A stretch of DNA of 25,305 nt from CAZTLI01 sp964614375 (GCA_964614375.1 CAZTLI010000019.1:1-25305), one strand, 5' to 3'. Shown: positions 7,370 through 14,443, counted from the first letter of the stretch. The notes: generated by a model not told the origin, from the sequence alone. Translations and numbers: made by a program.

Positions 7370-8929
7370 ATGTATATCACGCAGGGACTCAAACGCGCCC
7401 TACAGGTCAACCGACACGGTTTGGCGACGATTGACAATGACCGTCGGCGTACATGGGCGGAATTTGTTGACCGGATAGCCCGTCTCGCGGGCGCATTACA
7501 AAACCTTGGCCTGGAAACCGATACGCGCGTCGCTATCCTCGCCTATAACACTGACCGCTATTTAGAGACCTTTTTCGCTGTGCAATGGGCGGCGGGCATA
7601 TTGATGCCCTTGAATGTCCGTCTCGCGCCGCCGGAGATGATTTATATGCTCAACGATGCCGCGGCAGAGATTCTCATGGTCGATGCCGCCCATCGCGCGC
7701 TGCTGCCGCAATTGACCGCGCAATCGCCCGGAATCCGTCATCTGATTCTGCTGGATGAAGAACCCGTGTCGGACGGACTGCACAGTTACGAAGCATTGAT
7801 TGCCGCTGCCGACCCTATCCCCGACGCCGGACGCGGCACAGACGACGTAGCGGGCATTTTCTACACGGGCGGCACGACGGGCGTCCCCAAAGGCGTGATG
7901 CTGACACATACCAATCTGGTCAGCAATGCCATGACGGTGCTGGTCAATATGTATGACGGTGAACCCTGTGTCTATCTGCATTCCGCGCCCATGTTCCATA
8001 TCGCAGATTGTCAGTGGAACATCAGCGCGACCTTGCAGGCCGGGACGCATGTGTTTATGCCCCGATTTGCGCCTGAACCACTGCTGCAAAAAATCGAGCA
8101 GTATCAGGTCACCCACTGCGGACTCGTGCCGACGATGGTGACGATGGTGTGCAATCTGGACACTAAAGATAAATATGATGTGACCAGCCTGCGCGGGATG
8201 AATTACGGCGGGTCACCGATGCCCCCGGCCTTGATTCCGCGTGCGCGCGAATTATTCCCTAACTGTCGCTTCTTTCAGGGTTATGGGCAGACCGAAACAT
8301 CGCCCAACGTCAGTATGCTGCTGGATAAATATCACGACCCGGACGGCCCCTATGCCGGGAAAATCGCCTCCGCCGGACAACCGATGTTCACCGTAGAGGT
8401 ACGGATAGTCGATGAGCATGATAATGAAGTGCCTCCGGGCGAAGTCGGTGAAATCACGGCGCGCGGGCCGAATATCATGGCGGGTTACTGGAATAAACCC
8501 GATGACAGCGCTCATGCCCTGCGCGGTGGATGGATGCACACGGGCGATGTCGGCTATATGGATGACGATGGCTTTTTGTATATCGTTGACCGTGTGAAAG
8601 ATATGATTGTCTCCGGCGGCGAGAATGTCTATTCGGCAGAAGTTGAGAGCGTCATTTATCAGCACCCGGCGGTGGCGATGTGCGCCGTAATCGGTATCCC
8701 GCACGAAAAATGGGGCGAGGCCGTTCATGCCATTGTCGTAGTGAAAGAGGGCTACACCCTCACGGCTGAGGAGATGATGGCACACTGTCGGGGACAAATT
8801 GCGGGTTATAAGTGCCCGCGCAGCGTAGACATCCGCACCGACCCGCTGCCAATGAGTGGCGCAGCCAAAATCCTCAAACGGGAATTGCGCGCCCCCTACT
8901 GGCAAGGCAAAACCCGGGCGGTGAATTGA
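7370..8929 (+). CDS. Acyl-CoA ligase (AMP-dependent synthetase, fatty-acid type)
   Basis: 519 residues, complete for the ANL superfamily. Motif A3 is at 165-176 (YTGGTTGVPKGV), A5 at 305-311 (YGQTETS), A7 at 391-393 (TGD), A8 at 406-422 (VDRVKDMIVSGGENVYS), and the adenylation Lys500 lies in MSGAAKILKRELR. It should convert a carboxylic acid to its CoA thioester with ATP through an acyl-adenylate; the overall shape is that of medium/long-chain or aryl acid ligases (FadD/FadK-like). The start at 7370 is chosen over an in-frame ATG at 7346 because AGAGG stands directly upstream and because 7346 overlaps the hydrolase. It is co-transcribed with the hydrolase under the promoter at 5550. No acyl-CoA dehydrogenase or thiolase lies nearby. 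Confidence 0.94.
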   Translation: MYITQGLKRALQVNRHGLATIDNDRRRTWAEFVDRIARLAGALQNLGLETDTRVAILAYNTDRYLETFFAVQWAAGILMPLNVRLAPPEMIYMLNDAAAEILMVDAAHRALLPQLTAQSPGIRHLILLDEEPVSDGLHSYEALIAAADPIPDAGRGTDDVAGIFYTGGTTGVPKGVMLTHTNLVSNAMTVLVNMYDGEPCVYLHSAPMFHIADCQWNISATLQAGTHVFMPRFAPEPLLQKIEQYQVTHCGLVPTMVTMVCNLDTKDKYDVTSLRGMNYGGSPMPPALIPRARELFPNCRFFQGYGQTETSPNVSMLLDKYHDPDGPYAGKIASAGQPMFTVEVRIVDEHDNEVPPGEVGEITARGPNIMAGYWNKPDDSAHALRGGWMHTGDVGYMDDDGFLYIVDRVKDMIVSGGENVYSAEVESVIYQHPAVAMCAVIGIPHEKWGEAVHAIVVVKEGYTLTAEEMMAHCRGQIAGYKCPRSVDIRTDPLPMSGAAKILKRELRAPYWQGKTRAVN

Positions 8930-9028
8930 GGTTTGGTCGCTGGCTTTTAGCGGCTGGCGAAAGACAATCAATGCAGACGATTTGTTAGACAGCGGGCCTA
9001 TGCAAGGTAAGCATTTAATTGGGACATC

Positions 9029-9103
9029 GGACACGGCGTGCCGTGTCCCTACAAACCCGTTAACAACTGTTGTCACCCGTAGGGACACAGCATTGCTGTG
9101 TCC
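9029..9103. repeat. Inverted pair of REP-like palindromic repeats
   Basis: Hairpin one is GGACACGGC-GT-GCCGTGTCC (9029-9048). Hairpin two is GGACACAGC-ATT-GCTGTGTCC (9083-9103). Both carry a GTAG extension facing inward, so GTGTCCCTAC (9043-9052) and GTAGGGACAC (9079-9088) are a perfect 10-bp inverted repeat. The two units are therefore copies of one element of about 23 bases in opposite orientation, 26 bases apart, with a small palindrome ACAAC-T-GTTGT between them. The sequence variation is compensated in each stem (GGC/GCC versus AGC/GCT). Confidence 0.8.
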
Positions 9104-9264
9104 GCAAAAAAGACGGTGTTATTCGAATATTTTCTTAACCAGCATCAACCCGTTGTGCATTGGTAGGGGCGGATTGTCGATTATATTATCAAAACTAACG
9201 CCACTATTGTAATAAATCCCGTAATATTATCTATTTCTCTCTGTTTTTACAGATGAACTATCGT

Positions 9265-9276
9265 GCAACATGTTGC
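9265..9276. promoter_or_regulatory. Perfect 12-bp palindrome upstream of the amidohydrolase
   Basis: GCAACATGTTGC is fully self-complementary and lies 13 bases before the AAAGGA ribosome site of the gene at 9304. It could be a repressor operator or could block translation as RNA. It does not match the TetR-type palindrome at 5582. Confidence 0.4.
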
Positions 9277-9303
9277 GACAGATAAACCAAAAGGACACGA
9301 TTC

Positions 9304-10140
9304 ATGCGAGCGATTGATATTCATGTGCATGTCCCTGCCCCTGCCGACCATCCCTCCACCAAAGAAAAAGAGGCGATGGCGGGGTACTTTGGCGCAGGAC
9401 ACATGCCCAATACCGCCGAAGAGATGTACCAACTCTATAAAGAAATGGACATCTTCGCGGTGATTTTTGAAATTGATGCCGAAACGACCAGCGGCGTGCC
9501 TTATGTCGGCAATGATTATGTCGCCAGCATCGCCGCGCAATATCCCGACCAGTTCATGGGCTTCGCGTCTGTCGATCCGTGGAAGGGCAAAATGGCGGTA
9601 CAGGAGCTAGAACGTTCGGTCACCGAATTGGGATTGCGCGGCCTCAAATTGCACCCGACGACACAGGCTTTCTATCCGAACGATAGACAATTTTATCCGC
9701 TGTGGGAAAAATGTGCCGAATTGGGCGTTCCGGCGCTGTTCCACAGCGGTCAAACAGGTGTGGGCGCGGGGACGCCGGGTGGTGGTGGTTACAAACTCAA
9801 ATATTCACAACCGATGCTGCTCGATGACATCGCCGCCGACTTCCCCGACCTGACGATTATCATGGCGCATCCGGCAGTCCCCTGGCAGGAGGAGCAGTTA
9901 TCCGTCGCGCTCCATAAAGGCAACGTCTATATCGACCTGTCGGGCTGGTCACCAAAATATTTCCGCCCGATGCTGGTGAAATACATCGGCTCACTGCTGC
10001 AAGATAAGGCGCTGTTTGGCTCGGATTATCCCGTGCTGCAACCCGAACGCTGGCTGCGCGATTTTGACACGCTCGAACTCAAGCCGGAAGTCCGCCAAAA
10101 GATTCTGCTGGACAATGCCAAAAAGGTGTTGAAACTATAA
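9304..10140 (+). CDS. Metal-dependent amidohydrolase (amidohydrolase-2, ACMSD-like)
   Basis: 278 residues, a TIM-barrel enzyme of PF04909. The metal motif is His7-x-His9 at the N-terminus (DIHVHV), with further ligands His147 (ALFHSGQ) and His189 (MAHPAVPW) and the catalytic/metal Asp241 (FGSDYP). Relatives are decarboxylases and hydratases of aromatic-ring breakdown (aminocarboxymuconate semialdehyde, gamma-resorcylate, 4-oxalomesaconate) or hydrolases; the exact reaction cannot be read from sequence. AAAGGA eight bases upstream supports the ATG at 9304. It lies on the same strand as the hydrolase-ligase pair but 374 bases away, beyond a repeat region, so it is probably a separate transcript. 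Its stop converges on the GNAT gene with a 13-base gap. Confidence 0.92.
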   Translation: MRAIDIHVHVPAPADHPSTKEKEAMAGYFGAGHMPNTAEEMYQLYKEMDIFAVIFEIDAETTSGVPYVGNDYVASIAAQYPDQFMGFASVDPWKGKMAVQELERSVTELGLRGLKLHPTTQAFYPNDRQFYPLWEKCAELGVPALFHSGQTGVGAGTPGGGGYKLKYSQPMLLDDIAADFPDLTIIMAHPAVPWQEEQLSVALHKGNVYIDLSGWSPKYFRPMLVKYIGSLLQDKALFGSDYPVLQPERWLRDFDTLELKPEVRQKILLDNAKKVLKL

Positions 10141-10153
10141 ATCGGCGGGGTAT

Positions 10154-10630
10154 CTAGCTGATGGTCTTTGTCAGATATTTCACATTGTCGCTATCGGCTT
10201 CGTTACCGTCGGGAATATAACCCAGCGTCGGATACAGACGGCGGGCGGCGGCATAGTCAGGGTCTTCTTGCACGACGCCAAGACCGATGATGCGATAACC
10301 GCGTGTCGCTGCCAGACGTTCACATGCGCCGATTAACGCCGTGCCAATGCGCCCCCTGCGATGTTCGGGCAGCACATTCAAATCGACAATTTCGGGAATG
10401 CCCGCCTCACGAAAATGATAGTGTCCCGACTGCCAGACGACAGTGACATAGCCCACAAACGCCTCGCCCTTCCACGCGATGAACACAGACCGCTGCCCGC
10501 CCTGGTGTGCCGCTAGATAGTCCTCAAATCTCGCGCGATTCTTGTCTGTCCAACCGATTCGCTGGAAGGCATCGACCATAGAGTCGATGTCGTCTGCCGT
10601 TATGGGGCGAATAAGCAGATTGTCGTTCAT
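10154..10630 (-). CDS. GNAT-family N-acetyltransferase
   Basis: 158 residues from ATG 10630, supported by GAGG upstream; a longer frame to 10714 has no ribosome site and overlaps the divergent gene. The acetyl-CoA pyrophosphate-binding loop is RRGRIGTA at 91-98, after the beta-4 strand 'EIVDLNVLPEH'. The beta-5 and alpha-4 region carries 'IIGLGVVQEDPDYAAARRLY' followed by 'LGY', as usual for the fold. The acceptor is unknown. It lies divergent from the small membrane protein at 10714, sharing an 83-base promoter region. Confidence 0.9.
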   Translation of the reverse strand: MNDNLLIRPITADDIDSMVDAFQRIGWTDKNRARFEDYLAAHQGGQRSVFIAWKGEAFVGYVTVVWQSGHYHFREAGIPEIVDLNVLPEHRRGRIGTALIGACERLAATRGYRIIGLGVVQEDPDYAAARRLYPTLGYIPDGNEADSDNVKYLTKTIS

Positions 10631-10669
10631 CAGACGCGCCTCTGTTTTAGGAGAGTGCAAGTTTGAACG

Positions 10670-10678
10670 TGATATACT
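10670..10678 (+). promoter_or_regulatory. Extended -10 promoter for the small membrane protein
   Basis: TG-A-TATACT is an extended -10 element; no -35 is obvious, as expected of this class. It predicts a start near 10685 and a leader of about 29 bases including AGGAG. Confidence 0.5.
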
Positions 10679-10713
10679 CCATCTAACAAGAGTTGTGAGC
10701 AGGAGTATACACA

Positions 10714-10917
10714 ATGGGTTGGGTGATATTACTAGCCGGTGTGATTTTAATCCAATTGGGTGTGTCAGATACCAACTGGTTGAGTCGCTTATATTTCAGA
10801 TTACGCGGCATGGCGCATACCACCGCCATAATGCGTTTACCGGATGGTGTGCGCTGGGCGTTCATCATCGTTGGCCTGATTTTGACTCTGATTGCCCTCT
10901 CCAGATCGACACCTTAG
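10714..10917 (+). CDS. Small two-helix membrane protein, unknown function
   Basis: 67 residues with hydrophobic segments at about 2-17 and 46-63 separated by a basic loop (RLYFRLRG), so both termini should lie on the same side of the membrane with the loop probably inside. A good ribosome site (AGGAG, eight bases) and an extended -10 promoter argue that it is real. I recognise no family. Its stop lies only two bases from the stop of the Nudix gene on the opposite strand. Confidence 0.72.
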   Translation: MGWVILLAGVILIQLGVSDTNWLSRLYFRLRGMAHTTAIMRLPDGVRWAFIIVGLILTLIALSRSTP

Positions 10918-10919
10918 TT

Positions 10920-11540
10920 TCAATCAAAGTCCGTGGGCCAGTCGGGATGGCGATAGTGGGCGAACATGCGCTTGATAAACGTTTCGGTCACGCGCCCGGT
11001 TGATAGCGGCGGGATGGCATCTTCAGCAAACCAGTCTACAGCCAGTGTTTCATGACCGTGTTCGCTTTGTTCGCCGGTTAGTTCACACAGAAAATAGAGT
11101 TTGTAGGCATAAAATTCATAGGGTGGGTGATCGTGCCGCTGACGGTCATAACAACCAAGTAATTTAACGGCGCGCGTCTCATACCCCGCTTCTTCACGAA
11201 TTTCGCGCACCACCGCCTCCGCAGGCGTGTCGCCCACATCCGCCCACCCACCCGGCAGCGTCCACAACCCGTCCATCGCCTCTTTCACCAGTAGAATGTG
11301 ATTATTCTGGAACACAACGCCGCGTACATCGAGTTTGGGTGTGGTGTAGCCTTTATCGTGGCTGAACAATGTGCGAATGATGTCAATGTGAGCATCGGTA
11401 TGCTGGGCGGCGATTTCGGCGGCGATTTCGCGGATTTGTTCATAGCGTTCGATGTCATAGTCATCTTTGGCGTAGGTCAGGCCAATCTGGGCAATCGCCT
11501 GTAATTTCTGTGCCCATTCCAGCCATTGGGGTTGTGTCAT
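10920..11540 (-). CDS. Nudix hydrolase with N-terminal helical domain
   Basis: 206 residues from ATG 11540 (GAGGA seven bases upstream). Residues 1-65 are helical and match the NUDIX_N_2-type extension found in a group of ADP-ribose pyrophosphatase-like proteins. The Nudix box runs from Gly98 to Gly119 (DTPAEAVVREIREEAGY inside it). The first acidic position is Asp104 instead of the usual Glu, a conservative change; the metal-binding REIREE core is intact. It probably cleaves a nucleoside diphosphate linked to another group; the substrate cannot be told. It follows the PD40 gene on the same strand after 115 bases and may be in its transcript. Confidence 0.9.
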   Translation of the reverse strand: MTQPQWLEWAQKLQAIAQIGLTYAKDDYDIERYEQIREIAAEIAAQHTDAHIDIIRTLFSHDKGYTTPKLDVRGVVFQNNHILLVKEAMDGLWTLPGGWADVGDTPAEAVVREIREEAGYETRAVKLLGCYDRQRHDHPPYEFYAYKLYFLCELTGEQSEHGHETLAVDWFAEDAIPPLSTGRVTETFIKRMFAHYRHPDWPTDFD

Positions 11541-11596
11541 GTGGTATTCCTCAGCGCGTTTATCGTCAGCGGAGGTGAATTGTAGGGGGGATAAGC

Positions 11597-11659
11597 TCAC
11601 CTGACAATGCAGAAGAGCGTAACGAAGAGTAAAAGAGGAAAAAGAGATAAAGAGTTCAT
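11597..11659 (-). CDS. Possible 20-residue hydrophobic peptide
   Basis: An ATG overlaps the stop of the PD40 gene (ATGA, 11659-11656), with GGAGA five bases upstream inside that gene. The 20-residue product is almost entirely hydrophobic (one membrane span, ending in Arg). Its stop overlaps a GTG that opens the long form of the Nudix frame. The signals look like translational coupling, but a frame this short can arise by chance. Confidence 0.28.
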   Translation of the reverse strand: MNSLSLFPLLLFVTLFCIVR

Positions 11660-12597
11660 GACGGTCTCCATGTGGGCAGGGCGTTCATGCCGGGTGCGGT
11701 GGTGATCTGGCGCAAGCCCGTCCCATCTGCCGCAATCAGTATCAAATTGGACTGCCGTCCCCGCCACGACGCAAACACAATCCACCGGCCATCCGCCGAC
11801 CACGCAGGCTGATTGTCAATGCCTATGCGCTCAGTCAAACGGCGCGTATCACCACTGGCGATGTCCCGCACAAATAGTTCGCGATTATAGACATAGACGA
11901 TCCGCGTACCATCGGGCGAAAGCATCGGAGTCGCCGCCGCCACAGGCAGAGTCACGGCGATAACGAGGTCGGACGCTGCATCGGGCGTTTGCATATCCAA
12001 CTGGACAAATGCCCACGCCCGATTGCGCTCCGTCGCAAACAAGAGTGTGCCGTCGGCGCGCCACACCGGAAAACGATCATCGGTGAAATTGGTCGTGATA
12101 TTGACCGCTTCAGTCAGCAAAATGGTATCCATGATGAAAATTTCGTCATCGAAGAAGGTGCCTGTGGGAACGCTAAGACGCTGTTGTGGTGGACGGTCTG
12201 TGGTGCTTTCTTGCCGCACGTATGCCAACTGCGAGCCATCGGGCGACAGCGCGATTTGCTGCACCGTCAAACCCATGCGCGTGCGGGTCAACTGTCGCCC
12301 ATGGCGTCCGGTGTTGTCCATCATATAAAAATCGAGACCCGACCGATAGGCCAACCACTGCCCATCGCCCGACCATGCGGGCATATTATCGTGGGCAGGG
12401 CTGCGTGTGAGATTGTGGGATATACCCCGCCAGACATCCAGCAAGTAAATTTCCTGATTGCCATCGCGGTCACTGACAAATGCCAGTTGGTCACCCGGCA
12501 GCGCCTGACCGACTGCAACAGTCGCCGTCACGGTCGCGATCACCATGAGCAAGCACAACGCCATCCACCGCAGCAGCAGCCATCGCCACATAGACAT
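11656..12597 (-). CDS. Exported PD40/TolB-like beta-propeller protein
   Basis: 313 residues from ATG 12597, preceded by AGGGAG. A basic start and a long hydrophobic segment (about 5-31) form a signal peptide or membrane anchor. The mature part holds about five to six PD40 repeats of the TolB type, with recurring 'LAFVSDRDGNQEIYLLD', 'PAWSGDGQWLAY', 'LSPDGSQLAYVRQ', 'PVWRADGTLLFA', 'LSPDGTRIVYV' and 'PAWSADGRWIVFAS' blocks. Such propellers bind proteins or sugars outside the cell; no catalytic domain is attached. The gene has a 244-base upstream region that carries a remarkable cluster of palindromes (12745-12799). A short hydrophobic frame and then the Nudix gene follow on the same strand. 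Confidence 0.9.
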   Translation of the reverse strand: MSMWRWLLLRWMALCLLMVIATVTATVAVGQALPGDQLAFVSDRDGNQEIYLLDVWRGISHNLTRSPAHDNMPAWSGDGQWLAYRSGLDFYMMDNTGRHGRQLTRTRMGLTVQQIALSPDGSQLAYVRQESTTDRPPQQRLSVPTGTFFDDEIFIMDTILLTEAVNITTNFTDDRFPVWRADGTLLFATERNRAWAFVQLDMQTPDAASDLVIAVTLPVAAATPMLSPDGTRIVYVYNRELFVRDIASGDTRRLTERIGIDNQPAWSADGRWIVFASWRGRQSNLILIAADGTGLRQITTAPGMNALPTWRPS

Positions 12598-12744
12598 AAA
12601 CACTCCCTTCACCGTATCAGTATAACGAGAACGGGCGATTCTTACGTCGCAATGGCTTGTTCGCCACAAACAGTTCGCATATTCGAGAGAAACCGTCACT
12701 TAACTTGCGTGTGACTCGGCAGAGAATCGAGACCGAATCAGGCG

Positions 12745-12799
12745 ATATTTGCCAAATATATCCCAAATTCCCAAATTATATCCCAAAATTTGGGATATA
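12745..12799. repeat. AT-rich palindrome cluster (CCCAAA half-sites)
   Basis: Two perfect palindromes lie side by side: ATATTTG-C-CAAATAT (12745-12759) and TATATCCCAAA-A-TTTGGGATATA (12777-12799). The 11-mer TATATCCCAAA occurs at 12757 and again at 12777, exactly 20 bases apart, with another CCCAAATT between them at 12770. The array lies about 148 bases upstream of the PD40 start and just past the end of the 12842 gene. It looks like a multi-site operator or a recombination or mobile-element remnant. Confidence 0.75.
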
Positions 12800-12841
12800 G
12801 TGGCGATTACGTTTTCGATAACGCCGCTATACAAAACTCGG

Positions 12842-13402
12842 CTATGTCAACTGTGCCCGCAAGCGCGCCCGCACTTGCGCCAGCCAATCCGGGGCGCGAT
12901 GGTCAACCTTCGTCAGGAAGCACAAGGCCCGCTGCGCCAGCGCCGCATCGACATCGCCCGCGCCATTGTCATCGTCAAGCACATCGAACAGATACGACAC
13001 ATAATCCCGGTCACCGAGCAGCACCAGCAGCGTCGAACCCGCCGAAATCCGCAGTTCGGCATTGCCCTTTTCGTTCGCCAATTCGAGGAAATCCGCCGTC
13101 GTCTGCCAGCCGGGAATCGAGTCCATCGTCGCCCGCAGCGATTGGGCAAATGTGAAATCCCACTGCTTTAACACGTCCACACTCTCCCGCACGAGGTCAC
13201 GCAAAGCGGCGCACAGGGCAGCATATTGCGGAAAGTCCGTTGCTTCGCGCGCAATGGCGGCGACCAATGTTTTCTGCTGCGACGTGGTGAAGTCAATGTC
13301 ATGCCGTGCCAATAGCGTTTTGAACTGCTTGAGGAGGATGTCGATGATGTCGATAACAGGCGCGTCACGCAGGGCATCGGCACGGTTAGGGGGCAATGGC
13401 AT
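12842..13402 (-). CDS. Conserved-looking helical protein, unknown function
   Basis: 186 residues, ATG 13402 with AAGGA six bases upstream. There is no signal peptide or membrane span. The sequence is predicted to be nearly all helix with amphipathic patterns, including a 'STLLVLLGDRDYVSYLFDVLDDDN' block reminiscent of HEAT/Armadillo-like folds. I do not recognise the family. The gene is divergent from the STAS-like gene at 13515, with 112 bases between starts. The opposite strand also has open frames, but this one has the better ribosome site and protein-like composition. Confidence 0.7.
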   Translation of the reverse strand: MPLPPNRADALRDAPVIDIIDILLKQFKTLLARHDIDFTTSQQKTLVAAIAREATDFPQYAALCAALRDLVRESVDVLKQWDFTFAQSLRATMDSIPGWQTTADFLELANEKGNAELRISAGSTLLVLLGDRDYVSYLFDVLDDDNGAGDVDAALAQRALCFLTKVDHRAPDWLAQVRARLRAQLT

Positions 13403-13478
13403 GGTTTTTCCTTACAGGGTTTGTGTCGTCGGTGACTTCAAAATCTCAATTGTTTCATGGGCGATTTAATCAATTCAG

Positions 13479-13484
13479 TATAAT
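13479..13484 (+). promoter_or_regulatory. -10 element (TATAAT) for the STAS-like gene
   Basis: A perfect TATAAT, 30 bases before the ATG at 13515, is followed by GGAGA as ribosome site. No -35 at standard spacing is seen. Confidence 0.5.
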
Positions 13485-13514
13485 ATAGGCATAGACAAAC
13501 GCGGAGAAATTGGC

Positions 13515-13898
13515 ATGACCATAACGCTGCAATGGGAGGATAAGCAACAAACCATCCTGCGTTACGATATTTTTGGTCATTGGACGGCGGATGAACTCGA
13601 ACAGCGTATGGACGAAGCCGCCGCGAGGATGAGCACTGTCAATCATCCCATCAATATCTTTGTCATCGTGCAGGATATGCGTTTTATACCGATCCTATCG
13701 CTTAAAACCCTGCGACGTGTCGCTTCTGCGCCAACGATACGTCATCCGAACTTTGGTGGAACAATCGTCCTAATCGGCGCAAACCCATTTATCGCGAAAT
13801 TGTTTGCGATATTCCAAAGGATTGCGCCACAGGCCGCCCATCAATATCGCTTTGTAGACACATTAGCCGAAGCACACAAAATAGTCCAGAACAGCTAA
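13515..13898 (+). CDS. Small STAS/SpoIIAA-like protein
   Basis: 127 residues, cytoplasmic, with GGAG eight bases before the ATG. The pattern of alternating strands and helices, with 'ILRYDIFGHWTADELEQRMDE', then 'NIFVIVQDMRF', then 'GGTIVLIGANPFIAKLFAIFQ' and a final 'YRFVDTLAEAHKIV', fits the SpoIIAA-like/STAS fold (PF11964 type) common as small stand-alone proteins in Chloroflexota. Function is unknown; related domains bind small hydrophobic ligands or act as anti-anti-sigma factors. The conserved phosphorylatable Ser/Thr of true anti-anti-sigma factors cannot be assigned. Its stop codon overlaps that of the convergent membrane protein (13895-13898). Confidence 0.72.
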   Translation: MTITLQWEDKQQTILRYDIFGHWTADELEQRMDEAAARMSTVNHPINIFVIVQDMRFIPILSLKTLRRVASAPTIRHPNFGGTIVLIGANPFIAKLFAIFQRIAPQAAHQYRFVDTLAEAHKIVQNS

Positions 13899-14443
13899 GC
13901 CTTCTTTTTTTTGCCACTCACCCGCACCAGCACAACATCTTCAATCACACCCGTAATCGCGCGGAAAATCGCCACACCCGGCGCAAGCCCCACCGCAATC
14001 ACAATGCTGTAGGAAATGATTTCGGGCGTAAATAGAAAATCCCAGCGTTCCCAGCGAATCACATCGGCACTTGCGCGGCTGACAATCATCCACAGCAATC
14101 CCACGAAAAAGCCCCCGATCAGGCCGACCTTAATCCCGGAAATGAACGATTTTTTCAACGCCAAACGCACATCATCGCCGGGGCGGGTGGTGATGTTTTT
14201 GGTGAAGCCAATCGTCACCAGAAACGCAACAATCACCGGCAAACTCAGCACCAGCGCGCGTTCAAGGTTCAATGCCGACCCATCCACAATCGTGAACAAA
14301 ATTAAGGCAATACCGATAGACAGCAGCATCGACCCCAGCAGCGCCGCCGCCACGATGACCGCCAGCAGCACCGTATACCGCAGACGGGCAGGCGCGCCTA
14401 AATCACGTAATTTTTCAGTTCGTTCCACTCGATCCAGTAACAT
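13895..14443 (-). CDS. Integral membrane protein with four helices, unknown function
   Basis: 182 residues from ATG 14443, with GGAG nine bases upstream; earlier in-frame ATGs (14458, 14494) have no ribosome site. Four hydrophobic segments are seen, at about 27-50, 64-80, 102-122 and 143-163, with a basic loop 'TTRPGDDVRLALKKS' in the middle and a lysine-rich tail (GKKKKA). The layout is two pairs of helices, possibly a duplicated hairpin. No family recognised. The poly-lysine end is encoded by the T-rich run just after the stop of the convergent STAS-like gene. Confidence 0.8.
   Translation of the reverse strand: MLLDRVERTEKLRDLGAPARLRYTVLLAVIVAAALLGSMLLSIGIALILFTIVDGSALNLERALVLSLPVIVAFLVTIGFTKNITTRPGDDVRLALKKSFISGIKVGLIGGFFVGLLWMIVSRASADVIRWERWDFLFTPEIISYSIVIAVGLAPGVAIFRAITGVIEDVVLVRVSGKKKKA

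Larger units (their letters stand above)
8930..9303. other. Intergenic region between ligase and amidohydrolase
   Basis: 374 bases without a convincing gene. It holds a pair of short palindromic repeats in inverted orientation (9029-9103), a GTAGGGGCG-like fragment near 9162-9170, an AT-rich stretch (9180-9250) and a perfect 12-bp palindrome (9265-9276) just before the amidohydrolase ribosome site. No clear terminator for the ligase operon was found. Confidence 0.7.

Noticed and set aside
11989..12714. 241-residue plus-strand frame
   Set aside because: Antisense of the PD40 propeller; His/Arg/Cys-rich with no recognisable domain, while the minus frame has clear PD40 repeats and a signal peptide.
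13898..13912. T-rich run after the STAS-like gene as a terminator
   Set aside because: No stem precedes it; the run encodes the poly-lysine tail of the convergent gene.
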